A stretch of 64,000 nucleotides of DNA from Akkermansiaceae bacterium (lineage in GTDB: Bacteria; Verrucomicrobiota; Verrucomicrobiia; Verrucomicrobiales; Akkermansiaceae): NCBI GenBank assembly GCA_029242935.1, contig JAQWSX010000042.1, positions 1 through 64,000 of the forward strand, written 5' to 3'. Position 1 is the first letter of the stretch; every line of letters begins with the position of its first letter. Of this stretch, positions 45,551 through 54,805 are shown piece after piece. The position numbers and the translations under genes are program-made. A model generated the notes under the pieces. It was not told where the DNA came from. It saw only the letters and a list, made by a program, of their open reading frames with translations, and ran no database searches.

Positions 45551-46900
45551 ATGTGGAAGGGCCGATTTTCAAAAGCAACCGCCGATCTTGTTCAACAATA
45601 TGGAGAATCCATCTCCTATGATTGGCGCTTATACCCGTACGATGTTCTAGGATCAATCGCCCACGCCAGAGCTCAGGTCAAAGCTGGAATCTTGACCGAG
45701 GATGAATTCTCCCAAATCGAAAATGGACTTCGCGAAATCGAAAAGGAAATCGCGGAAGGCAACTTCGAGTTCTCGATCGAAAACGAGGACATCCACATGA
45801 ATATCGAGGCCGCCCTCACCGAGAGAATCGGAACCACCGGAGCAAAACTTCACACTGCGCGTTCTCGAAATGATCAAGTCGCCACTGACACCCGTCTCTA
45901 TTGCCGGGACGCCATTGATGATCTCCTTACTCTTCTCGGCGGACTTCAGAATTCACTGCTCAACCAAGCTAGCCGCTACGCCGAAACAATCCTTCCAGGA
46001 TACACACACTTGCAACGTGGCCAACCGGTCACCGTTGGGCACCACCTTCTCGCCTATGTTGAAATGCTGGCACGCGATAAGAGCCGCCTCGCAGACACCC
46101 GTCATCGGGTCAATATTTCTCCGCTAGGATCCGGCGCTCTTGCCGGCTCAACTATTAATCTCGATCGCGAAGAAATCGCAGCGGAGCTGGGATTCGACTC
46201 TGTCACCACGAACTCGATGGATGCCATCTCCGATCGTGACTACATTGCCGAACTTCTTTTTAATTTCGCCCTCATCGGCGCTCACCTTTCTCGACTCTCC
46301 GAAGACCTGATCCTCTGGTGTTCCAGCGAATTTGGGTTCGTCACCTTGTCCGATGCCCACACCACCGGATCGTCTCTGATGCCTCAGAAAAAAAACCCCG
46401 ATGTTTGCGAACTCACACGCGGCAAGACCGGTCGCCTTTATGGCAATCTGACTTCCATCCTGACCTCGATCAAAGGGCTTCCGCTCACATACAATCGAGA
46501 TCTCCAGGAGGACAAGGAACCCCTTTTTGACTCTATCGATACCCTTACCCTCGCACTCAAGGTAAACACCGAAATGATCTCCGAAATGAAGATCAATGAA
46601 GACGCTTGTGCCGCCGCCTCGGAAGACCCGCTTCTACTTGCCACAGACCTTGCAGACTGGCTTGTTAAACAGGGAATTCCTTTCCGCTCGGCTCACGAGC
46701 TCGTAGGAAAAGCCGTTGCGACTTCGGTTCAGTCCGACATACCGCTCGACAAGCTCGATCTCACAAAAGTTGACCCGGCATTCACCGAAGAAGCCTCCGC
46801 TGTTTTTTCGCTCAAAACAGCCCTCGAAGCTCGAACCAACCCAGGTGCCCCCTCAATAAAAAACATACGCGCGCAAATCGCACGCTGGCGGAACGTTTAG
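45551..46900 (+). CDS. argH: Argininosuccinate lyase
   Basis: 449 residues, near the usual 460. The fumarase/lyase signature GSSLMPQKKNPD holds the catalytic Ser. HTARSRNDQVATDTRLY and GYTHLQRGQPVT are ArgH-specific. It splits argininosuccinate into arginine and fumarate. The gene ends tail-to-tail with uvrA: the two stop codons share bases 46898-46899. Confidence 0.97.
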   Translation: MWKGRFSKATADLVQQYGESISYDWRLYPYDVLGSIAHARAQVKAGILTEDEFSQIENGLREIEKEIAEGNFEFSIENEDIHMNIEAALTERIGTTGAKLHTARSRNDQVATDTRLYCRDAIDDLLTLLGGLQNSLLNQASRYAETILPGYTHLQRGQPVTVGHHLLAYVEMLARDKSRLADTRHRVNISPLGSGALAGSTINLDREEIAAELGFDSVTTNSMDAISDRDYIAELLFNFALIGAHLSRLSEDLILWCSSEFGFVTLSDAHTTGSSLMPQKKNPDVCELTRGKTGRLYGNLTSILTSIKGLPLTYNRDLQEDKEPLFDSIDTLTLALKVNTEMISEMKINEDACAAASEDPLLLATDLADWLVKQGIPFRSAHELVGKAVATSVQSDIPLDKLDLTKVDPAFTEEASAVFSLKTALEARTNPGAPSIKNIRAQIARWRNV

Positions 46901-49749
46901 CTGGTGAAATCCAGCAAAGCTTTTCCGGTCAGAGATGTTTTACTTTTTCTAACTTCGGCTGGAGTTCCGGTGGCTACAACGTATCCGCCCTTCACCCCTC
47001 CAGCGGGACCGAGATCGATGAGGTGATCACAAACCGATATCACATCTAGGTTGTGCTCAACGACAACCAAAGAATGCCCGGCGTCGCGAAGCCTTAAGAG
47101 AGCTTTCAGGAGCACCTGCACATCCTGATAGTGCAAGCCAGTCGTGGGTTCATCCAAAAGATAAAGTGTATGCCCCGGTGTTGATTTAGATAACTCGCAA
47201 GCCAACTTGACCCGCTGAGCCTCACCACCCGAAAGCGTATTAGCAGCCTGCCCAAGCTTCACGTAACCCAGCCCGACATCAAAGAGCGTATTCATAATCA
47301 CGCTCAATTTTGGCACTACTCCAAAAAATTCTCGCCCCTCCTCAATCGTCATTTCGAGTATGTCCGCAACACTCTTCCCTCGATATCGAACATCGAGGGT
47401 CTCGCGATTGTAGCGATATCCCTGGCATGCCTCACACTCGACCCAGACATCCGGCAAAAAGTGCATATCAATCCGGATTGAACCTCCGCCCTGACACTTC
47501 TCACAGCGTCCTCCTTTTACGTTAAAACTAAAGCGCCCTGCCTTATAACCCCGCTGCCGGGACAGCGGAAGCTGTGAAAACAAATCGCGAACCAAATCAA
47601 ATGCACCAGTATAGGTTGCCGGATTCGATCTCGGACTTTTTCCCAGCGGACTTTGATCTACGACGACCATCTTTTCGAGATACTCCAGCCCCTCAATCCC
47701 ATCGTGCTTTCCAGGCTCATCCTTGGCTCGATGAAACTTCCTGGCCAAAGCACGACGTAAAATTCCATCCACCAAAGTCGATTTACCACTCCCGCTTGGC
47801 CCTGTTACCCCCACCAATTGCCCCAGCGGAATAGTGACATCTTCGCCCTTTAAGTTGTGCTCACGCGGCCCCTTAATCGTTAACTCAAACGCGGATTTTC
47901 TCTTTGTCGAATTCACCTCCGGCACCCCCCTTCGAAGCCAGCGTCCGGTCGGAGTATCAAGTTTCGAAACTTCCGCCGGAGTTCCTTGTGCCACCAACTC
48001 CCCTCCGTGCTTCCCTGCCGCCGGACCAATCTCCACCACCTGATCCGCAGCTCTCACCATCGCTTCATCGTGCTCTACTACCACCACGGTATTCCCGGCA
48101 TCCCGCAAACGTTGTAAGGCCCCAATTAAACGTTCATTATCCAGTGGATGTAGTCCAATGCTCGGCTCATCCAAGACATACAAAACACCAGCCAACCCAG
48201 CCCCCAGCTGGGTCGCAAGCCTTACCCTTTGGAACTCTCCTCCCGACAAAGTTCCGCTGGCACGATCGAGCGCCAGATAATCTAGTCCAACCTCATCAAG
48301 AAAAGACAAACGCTTTTCCAACTCAGCCAGCACCCCCTTCATCGTCACCTGCCGGTCTTCGGGGATTTTCACGGTCCCGATCCAGTCAAGGGCCTCACTA
48401 ATGGGCGCTGAACAAAATTCGTCGATTCCCTTTGCACCATCTCGCCCCTTCAGGGTCACCGCGAGATACTCTTTCTTCAGCCTCTTCCCTTTGCATGGCT
48501 TACATTCACGCAAAGTCATGAACCTGCCCATACTCCTCTTGACTCCATCACTTTCAGTCTCGCGGTAAAGACGCTCAACCTGCTTGCAGATTCCCTCAAA
48601 CTCCTTCTTCCACGGAACAACCATCCCGTCCTTTTCCCAAGGCACTTCAATTTTCGTATTACCAGTCCCAAAAAACAAAGCCTGTTTGAATTTCTCGGGC
48701 AACTTCTCAAATCGTTCATTCAGACTTACCCCAAAATGCCCGGCCAGAGCTTCGATATGCAACTGGTTCCAACCTTTCTTCTTTTTCGACCCCTTACTCC
48801 AAACAGCCACCGCACCCTCGGCAAGCGATTTACTGCGGTCTGGAACAGCCGAAAACGGATTACAAAAGACCTCGGTCCCAAGTCCATGACACACCTCACA
48901 TGCTCCCAAGTGCGAATTAAATGAAAAATGTTTTGGAGTCAGTGCCGGCAGTTCAAATCCGGTTTTGGGATTCCGATAACTCGTAGCGAAGGCTAATTCC
49001 TCCCAACTATCAGCGCCGCGTTCCTGCGCCAAAGCACGGACCTCAAGCCCGCAGATCCGTATCGCAATTTCAACACTGTCCGCCATCCGGGAATCCACTC
49101 CCTCCTTCACAACCAAGCGATCTACGACGATCTCAATCTCACCTCCATCTTCTGGCCAAACTTGTGCTGCAGCCTCCAACTCAATGATCTCCCCCCCTAC
49201 CCGCACTCTCACAAATCCCTGCCGTTGGAGATCCCCGATCATTCCCTTGGCATCGCCCTCGGTCGTAATCGGAGCCAGCAAAACCAACCGACTTCCTTCG
49301 GGTCGATTCGAGAGAGTCTTCACAATATCAGCCGTCGACATCCGCTTCAGCTTCTCACCAGTCTCTGGGTCATGAGGCACTCCGGCTGCCGCATAAAGAA
49401 TACGAAGAAAATCGTGAATCTCGGTCACCGTCGCAATCGTTGACCGGGGATTGCCCGCTCCAGTTCGCTGCTCAATAGCAATTGCCGGACTTAGCCCGTC
49501 AATCGAATCAACTTCCGGTTTCTCCAGCTGATCAAGAAATTGCCGTGCATAAACCGAAAGCGATTCCACATACCGACGCTGTCCTTCGGCATAGAGCGTA
49601 TGAAATGCTAGGCTCGACTTACCACTCCCGCTCACCCCAGTTACGGTGATCATTTTTCCACGTGGCAAATCAACATCCAGCCCCTTGAGGTTGTGTTGAC
49701 GTGCTCCACGAATCCTGATCACAACGGAATTAGTCGCTGGTTCATCCAT
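46897..49749 (-). CDS. uvrA: Excinuclease ABC subunit A
   Basis: 950 residues from the ATG at 49749; an upstream in-frame TTG is less likely. Two ABC ATPase halves are present, with Walker A GVSGSGKSS near 39 and GPSGSGKST near 640. Both ABC signatures are seen (LSGGEFQRVRLA and LSGGEAQRVKLA). Two zinc fingers are intact (CEVC ... CKPC and CEKC ... CEAC). It recognises bulky DNA lesions with UvrB in nucleotide-excision repair. The tRNA-Cys terminator lies upstream, so uvrA needs its own promoter, which I could not pin down. Confidence 0.97.
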   Translation of the reverse strand: MDEPATNSVVIRIRGARQHNLKGLDVDLPRGKMITVTGVSGSGKSSLAFHTLYAEGQRRYVESLSVYARQFLDQLEKPEVDSIDGLSPAIAIEQRTGAGNPRSTIATVTEIHDFLRILYAAAGVPHDPETGEKLKRMSTADIVKTLSNRPEGSRLVLLAPITTEGDAKGMIGDLQRQGFVRVRVGGEIIELEAAAQVWPEDGGEIEIVVDRLVVKEGVDSRMADSVEIAIRICGLEVRALAQERGADSWEELAFATSYRNPKTGFELPALTPKHFSFNSHLGACEVCHGLGTEVFCNPFSAVPDRSKSLAEGAVAVWSKGSKKKKGWNQLHIEALAGHFGVSLNERFEKLPEKFKQALFFGTGNTKIEVPWEKDGMVVPWKKEFEGICKQVERLYRETESDGVKRSMGRFMTLRECKPCKGKRLKKEYLAVTLKGRDGAKGIDEFCSAPISEALDWIGTVKIPEDRQVTMKGVLAELEKRLSFLDEVGLDYLALDRASGTLSGGEFQRVRLATQLGAGLAGVLYVLDEPSIGLHPLDNERLIGALQRLRDAGNTVVVVEHDEAMVRAADQVVEIGPAAGKHGGELVAQGTPAEVSKLDTPTGRWLRRGVPEVNSTKRKSAFELTIKGPREHNLKGEDVTIPLGQLVGVTGPSGSGKSTLVDGILRRALARKFHRAKDEPGKHDGIEGLEYLEKMVVVDQSPLGKSPRSNPATYTGAFDLVRDLFSQLPLSRQRGYKAGRFSFNVKGGRCEKCQGGGSIRIDMHFLPDVWVECEACQGYRYNRETLDVRYRGKSVADILEMTIEEGREFFGVVPKLSVIMNTLFDVGLGYVKLGQAANTLSGGEAQRVKLACELSKSTPGHTLYLLDEPTTGLHYQDVQVLLKALLRLRDAGHSLVVVEHNLDVISVCDHLIDLGPAGGVKGGYVVATGTPAEVRKSKTSLTGKALLDFTS

Positions 49750-49762
49750 TCGAGTCAACTGT

Positions 49763-49802
49763 CACAAAAGAAAACCGTGCCGGAAACGAATCCGACACGG
49801 TT
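49763..49802 (-). terminator. Rho-independent terminator for tRNA-Cys
   Basis: On the minus strand, AACCGTG-T-CGGA pairs across TTCGTT with TCCG-G-CACGGTT (49773-49802) and runs into a T-rich tract (TTTTCTTTTG). It lies 11 bases after the end of the tRNA gene and just ahead of uvrA. Confidence 0.88.
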
Positions 49803-49813
49803 ACTAGAGAGCT

Positions 49814-49888
49814 TGGAGGCGGAGGCGAGAATCGAACTCGCGAATACAGGTTTTGCAAACCCGCGCCTTACCACTTGGCTACTCCGCC
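49814..49888 (-). tRNA. trnC: tRNA-Cys (anticodon GCA)
   Basis: 75 bases including an encoded CCA. The acceptor arms GGCGGAG and CTCCGCC pair fully, with discriminator U, which is typical of tRNA-Cys. The D arm is GCC-AAGTGGTAA-GGC, the anticodon loop is TTGCAAA on a 5-bp stem, and the T arm is GCGAG-TTCGATT-CTCGC. It is transcribed toward uvrA and has its own terminator. Confidence 0.97.
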
Positions 49889-50017
49889 CTCGGGCGAATT
49901 CCTAATCTCCCAGCCAGCAGCTGTCAACACCCTGATGCCTGAAAGGCTCATTCTCGCCGTTTCCGGCTAAAATCTGCTCTTTTCCACCAATCCCCCGTTT
50001 GATAAACTCATGGACTA

Positions 50018-52129
50018 ATGACTCACCTACGTCATCTCATCGGGCTCGTTTTCCTAGCCCTTCTCACTGCTCCGGTATTGGCGCAAACACCAGAAGAGCT
50101 TGCAAAACTCGATCCTGGCGGCCTCTACTATCAAGCTTGGTCACTTGTCAAACAGGCCGAAGAACTTGAAAAAAAAGAGGAATTCGTCGAATCGTTTACG
50201 AAATACCGTAAGGCCCGATCTTTCTTTGATCTCATCACGATCACTCACCCCAACTTCAAACAAAAAGAGGGACTTAAATGGCGGACAAAGTCCACAACCG
50301 AGGCCATGCAGCGAATCCACGCCAGAGCCCTTGCCCAACAAAAGGAACGACAGGACGCTGGAAAAACACCCCTTCTAGAAGTTCCCGGCGAAGCAAAGCC
50401 ACGATTAACTATCCCTGGAAAAGTTGACCCAAACGGATTAGCCACCAAAACGATCCGTGACCTGCAGGCAGAAATCAACAGCCTCAATGCCGATCTCCGC
50501 CGTCGAGTCAACATCCGTGATGCTGAAAGCGCAAGGATTCGCCGACAAATCCAAGAACGCCAAACCCAGCTCTCCCGCCTCGCAGCCTCCCCGCTAAGAA
50601 ATCAAGTAGCTGAACTCAATCAGCAGATCGAACAACTCCGACAGGAGCGTGATGCCATGGCTGCGGCCCGAGACAAAGCCCTAGCCGATCAACGCCTCAC
50701 CTTACAGCGGCTTGCCGTGACTCAAAAAGCCCTACTTGTGGCACGAAAGGAAGAAGAGCGTCTCAAAGCTGTCATAGCCAAACAGACCAAAATTAACAAC
50801 CGGGTCGTAGAAGGGCAGCAAAACCAGATCGATGCTCTAAAGACAACCATCAAAGAAAAAGACAGACTTCTGACCGAGTCCAACCGCGTCAAAGCGGTAT
50901 TAGAAACCCGGCTGACCCAATCGGAAAAAATGGTGACCGAACTCCGTCAAGAGCGAATCGGTTTGATCGAAGAGCGCGACCAGATGAAGGCACTTTTGGG
51001 GATGGACGAAACCGACCGAATTCAAAAGCTCATCACGCAGAACGTCAGTCTAAGTAAAGAACTCAATGAGGCCAAAGCAAACCTCGAACTTGTCCAACAA
51101 GACGCCAATGCTTCAAAGGACAAGATTCTCATTGCCAAGCAGACTCTTGTGGTTGCCAAGGCAAAGATTCAAAATTTACAAAAAAGTGACATGCAAAGCA
51201 AATTGCGCATGGATCGACTGCAAAAACGTCTCAAGCAAGCTGAAAATGACCTCCTCGCACAACTGAATGGAGGGACGCTTAACAGGCGCGGAAAAGAGGA
51301 AGTCGCTCTTCTCCGGGGAGTGATCGATAAACTCAAAGCAAAGATACAGGCCCAGCAAGGCGCGGCCGAGCTCCTTTTAAAACAGGGCGAGAAATTGGGT
51401 GCCAATGACCAAAATTGGAAAGATGCACTCGCCCGTATCAGCGGAGATGAAAAAATGGAACTTACCATTGAGGAAATGGAATTGATCGAAAAAACCTCCC
51501 CGCTCAACCCAAGCCTTGAGAGCAATATCACTCCGAGCCCAGAAGAGCTCGCTGCCGGAACTTCACAACTCCGAGCCGCCAATAAAAACCTGAATACTGT
51601 CGCGCGACGCCTCTTTGCCAAAGGAGACTTTCAAGCCTCACGGGGAGCCCTCGAACTCATCGTGGATCAGGACCCCGGGGCCTGGGAGGCCATGATTAAC
51701 CTTGGCATTGTCCAACTTCGGCTGGACGATCCGGCGGCTGCTACCGGGCAATTCAGACAATCAATCCTTGTCGCCGGTGACCGAAAGATTCCCTACGCAC
51801 ACTTCATGCTCGGGGACTCCCTCTATCGCGTCGAGCTCTTCGAGGAAGCCGAGCAGGAACTCCGCCGCTCGCTTTCCTTCGAACCTCAAAATGCATTGGC
51901 TCATATTCTTCTTGGCAATATTGCCGGTAAAACCAACCGCTTTAACGATGCTGAATATCATTTTCTGGAAGCTATCGCTCAGGATCCCAATTTATTTGAA
52001 CCCTACGTCAACCTCTCCATCATTTTCCTGCGGAAGGGGCAGAAAGACGAGGCCCGCAAGTATTACCAACGCTACCTTGCAAAGGGCGGCGCCGCTCGGC
52101 CACCCTTGGAAACTCGCCTCATCAACTAA
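50018..52129 (+). CDS. Exported coiled-coil plus TPR protein
   Basis: 703 residues. Signal peptide at 1-22 (cleavage after VLAQ). Residues about 35-75 form a helical hairpin (GLYYQAWSLVKQAEELEKKEEF). Residues about 140-470 are a long coiled coil rich in Gln, Lys, Leu and Arg. From about 515 to the end there are TPR units (ARRLFAKGDFQASRGALELIVDQDP, EAMINLGIVQLRLDDP, HILLGNIAGKTNRFNDAEYHF). It looks like a periplasmic structural or scaffold protein. No catalytic motif is seen. It stands alone between tRNA-Cys and uxaC. Confidence 0.7.
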   Translation: MTHLRHLIGLVFLALLTAPVLAQTPEELAKLDPGGLYYQAWSLVKQAEELEKKEEFVESFTKYRKARSFFDLITITHPNFKQKEGLKWRTKSTTEAMQRIHARALAQQKERQDAGKTPLLEVPGEAKPRLTIPGKVDPNGLATKTIRDLQAEINSLNADLRRRVNIRDAESARIRRQIQERQTQLSRLAASPLRNQVAELNQQIEQLRQERDAMAAARDKALADQRLTLQRLAVTQKALLVARKEEERLKAVIAKQTKINNRVVEGQQNQIDALKTTIKEKDRLLTESNRVKAVLETRLTQSEKMVTELRQERIGLIEERDQMKALLGMDETDRIQKLITQNVSLSKELNEAKANLELVQQDANASKDKILIAKQTLVVAKAKIQNLQKSDMQSKLRMDRLQKRLKQAENDLLAQLNGGTLNRRGKEEVALLRGVIDKLKAKIQAQQGAAELLLKQGEKLGANDQNWKDALARISGDEKMELTIEEMELIEKTSPLNPSLESNITPSPEELAAGTSQLRAANKNLNTVARRLFAKGDFQASRGALELIVDQDPGAWEAMINLGIVQLRLDDPAAATGQFRQSILVAGDRKIPYAHFMLGDSLYRVELFEEAEQELRRSLSFEPQNALAHILLGNIAGKTNRFNDAEYHFLEAIAQDPNLFEPYVNLSIIFLRKGQKDEARKYYQRYLAKGGAARPPLETRLIN

Positions 52130-52172
52130 TTCTCGCTTGGACTTGGTTCACCTCATGGCCTAGCCTCTCGCC

Positions 52173-53591
52173 GTGGCTAGAACATACCTTGATGACGATT
52201 TCCTTCTCTTCTCTGAGACAGCCCGCAAGCTTTTTCACGATACGGCGAAGGATCTGCCAATTATCGACTATCACACCCATCTTCCGCCAGATGAGGTGGC
52301 CACGAACCAACGGTGGGAGAACATCACCGATCTCTGGCTTGGTCACGACCACTACAAGTGGCGAGCCATGCGCGCCAACGGGATTCCAGAGTCCCACATC
52401 ACCGGAAATGCTTCTCCCAAAGAGAAATTCCGTGCCTGGGCCGACACTATTCCGAACACCCTTCGCAATCCGCTCTACGACTGGACTCACCTCGAGCTCC
52501 GTCGCTGTTTCGGCATTAACACCCTCTTGAGTCCGGAAACGGCAGACGAAATTTGGGAAGGCTGTAACGAACGCCTCACAGACAAGGATTTCTCCGCCCA
52601 AGGTCTCCTTCGCAAATTCCGAGTCGATGCTGTCGGCACCACCGATGACCCCACCGACAACCTTTCCCACCACGTAGCCGCAAATGCCTCAGATTGCCCT
52701 ACCAAGATCTATCCAACCTTCCGGCCTGACAAAGCATTCTTCGTTGACCGTCCTTCTCTCCTAAACCCGTGGCTCGACCAGCTTGGCAAAAACATTATCA
52801 CCTTCGCTGATCTTCTTTCGGCGTTGAAGGCTCGTCAGGATTATTTCCACGAAAAAGGCTGTCGCTTGACCGACCACGGGATGCGCTATGCTTTGTCCAA
52901 TCCATGCCACGAAAGTGAAGCAGATCAAATTCTCGCCAAAGTTCGTGAAGGAAAAGCCGCCAACCCTAAAGAGACCGATGCCTTCGGCGCGCTTATCATG
53001 TATCACGTGGGTCAGTGGGTTTCAGAAAAAAATTGGACGATGCAACTCCATCTGGGACCAAGGCGCAATCCGAACACAAGACTCTTTGATAAACTAGGTC
53101 CCGATTCAGGATTTGATACGATTGGAGATTGGCCTCAGGGCGAGGCTCTTCTGTCCTTCCTTGATTCCCTTAGCAAACTCAACAAGCTGCCAAAGACTAT
53201 CATTTATAACCTTAATCCACGCGATAATGCCGTCCTCGCTGCCGCCTGCGGCTCTTTTCAGGAGGCCCCAATCCGTGGCAAAGTCCAATTCGGATCCGGA
53301 TGGTGGTTCAACGACACCCTCCAGGGAATGGAGTCCCAGATCAACACGCTTTCGGCGATTGGCCTACTTTCCCACTTTGTTGGAATGCTCACCGATTCGA
53401 GATCTTTTCTGTCCTTTCCAAGGCACGAATACTTCCGCCGTTTACTTTGCAATCTCGTCGGACAAGACGTGGAAGACGGCAAGCTACCAAACGATGACCG
53501 GCTCATCAGCAAGATGATTGGCAATATCTGCTACCATAACGCTGAAGCCTACTTCGAGCTCCCCCATCATTCCGAAGATCTCCTAGCCTAA
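52173..53591 (+). CDS. uxaC: Glucuronate isomerase
   Basis: 472 residues from a GTG start, near the family's usual 470. LPIIDYHTHLPPDEVA holds metal-binding His residues, and DPTDNLSHHVA, MQLHLGPRRNPN, FGSGWWFNDTLQGM and SFLSFPRHEYFRRLLCN are diagnostic. It interconverts glucuronate and fructuronate (or galacturonate and tagaturonate). No other uronate genes are adjacent. It fits with sulfatase-driven breakdown of uronic-acid-containing glycans. Confidence 0.95.
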   Translation: MARTYLDDDFLLFSETARKLFHDTAKDLPIIDYHTHLPPDEVATNQRWENITDLWLGHDHYKWRAMRANGIPESHITGNASPKEKFRAWADTIPNTLRNPLYDWTHLELRRCFGINTLLSPETADEIWEGCNERLTDKDFSAQGLLRKFRVDAVGTTDDPTDNLSHHVAANASDCPTKIYPTFRPDKAFFVDRPSLLNPWLDQLGKNIITFADLLSALKARQDYFHEKGCRLTDHGMRYALSNPCHESEADQILAKVREGKAANPKETDAFGALIMYHVGQWVSEKNWTMQLHLGPRRNPNTRLFDKLGPDSGFDTIGDWPQGEALLSFLDSLSKLNKLPKTIIYNLNPRDNAVLAAACGSFQEAPIRGKVQFGSGWWFNDTLQGMESQINTLSAIGLLSHFVGMLTDSRSFLSFPRHEYFRRLLCNLVGQDVEDGKLPNDDRLISKMIGNICYHNAEAYFELPHHSEDLLA

Positions 53592-53756
53592 AAACCCTCG
53601 GTGACGGGCGAATTTCAGCCTCGTTTTTTTCCGAAAAGCACGGTCGCTCTTTTGGGAGACGATGTTACTCTCTACAGGTTGCAAATTTTGAGTAAACTCG
53701 CTGCTCAACTTCGCTTCCCCGGTGACACGACGAAGTCTTCTGATTGATTGAACCCA

Positions 53757-54791
53757 ATGCTTGATATTACCTTTGCCAATCCCCACTTCCTGTGGCTCCT
53801 CATCCCTCTTATCGGGGGGCTTGTTTGGCGTTGGTTCAGTCTTCCTGCTTCTATTGCTGTATCTTCAACCGACCACTACACCAAGGCTGCGCCGAGGAAG
53901 CATTTCGCCCCCCGACACCTGCTTCTCTTGCTAGAGGTTTTCGCTGCCGCAGCCTTCATTTTTGCACTCGCTCGTCCCCAGTCGGATATGGAAATCGTCC
54001 CAGTGACCAAGGAAGGTACCGATATCATGCTGGTACTCGATTACTCGAACAGTATGGATGCTTTCGATCCGCCGTCTGGCATGGATGACTCCGCAGTCAG
54101 AAAAGGCATCGCCCAAGGGAGGATAAAAGACCGCCTGGGCGTCGCAAAAGATCAGATCAACCGCTTCGTTTCGCGACGTTCAGGCGACCGTATTGGCCTC
54201 GTCATTTTTGGCCACCTTGGCAACCTCGCGGTCGACCCAACTATCGACCACGATCACCTCATTGGCTACGTCGATCAACTCGAGAACTCCCTTCTTTCCC
54301 AAAGCGAGCGTGGCACAAATATCGCCGGCGGAATCAGTCAGGGCATCATCGCCTTGAAGGACTACAATGAAACCCGACGCACTATCGTTCTAATCACCGA
54401 TGGTGATCACACTGTTCCTGATCCTGTTTACACTCCAGTCACAGCAGCGGAAGCAGCCAAAAAACAAGACATCACCATTCACACAGTCGGCATTGGAAGT
54501 GACGATCCCTTTCTCCTCGGACCACTCTCACGCATGGGCGCGACAATCCGATTCGACACGCGGAACCTCGAAAAAATAGCATCAATCACCGGCGGTCAAT
54601 TTTTTCGAGCTAAGGATAACAAAGGTTTTGAAGACGTCATGGATACCATCGATTCACTTGAGAAGACCTCAAAACAACGTCCAGCCCTAATTTATCAGCG
54701 CGATCTCTACCCCACACTTTTGATAGGTGGAATCGCTGCCCTCGGCCTTGCCATTCTTCTTCGTCACACCCTTCTTCGCGAAATCTCCTAG
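53757..54791 (+). CDS. batA: BatA-like von Willebrand factor A membrane protein
   Basis: 344 residues from the ATG at 53757 (a TTG three codons earlier is possible). Two N-terminal membrane segments (about 8-24 and 60-78) and one near the C terminus flank a VWA domain (92-285). The MIDAS metal site is intact: LDYSNSMD, a Thr in SERGTNIAGG, and ITDGDH. This is the BatA layout. In most genomes the Bat genes follow moxR and a DUF58 gene; here the gene upstream is uxaC and neither is present in the window. Confidence 0.82.
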   Translation: MLDITFANPHFLWLLIPLIGGLVWRWFSLPASIAVSSTDHYTKAAPRKHFAPRHLLLLLEVFAAAAFIFALARPQSDMEIVPVTKEGTDIMLVLDYSNSMDAFDPPSGMDDSAVRKGIAQGRIKDRLGVAKDQINRFVSRRSGDRIGLVIFGHLGNLAVDPTIDHDHLIGYVDQLENSLLSQSERGTNIAGGISQGIIALKDYNETRRTIVLITDGDHTVPDPVYTPVTAAEAAKKQDITIHTVGIGSDDPFLLGPLSRMGATIRFDTRNLEKIASITGGQFFRAKDNKGFEDVMDTIDSLEKTSKQRPALIYQRDLYPTLLIGGIAALGLAILLRHTLLREIS

Positions 54792-54805
54792 GCTTTATAA
54801 TCAAG

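Noticed and set aside
52122-52673. 183-codon minus-strand frame over the uxaC start
   Set aside because: uxaC motifs prove the plus-strand frame; the antisense frame has no ribosome site or domain.
53583-53786. 67-codon minus-strand frame in the uxaC-batA gap
   Set aside because: It overlaps both genes' ends, has no recognised features, and its composition is not convincing.
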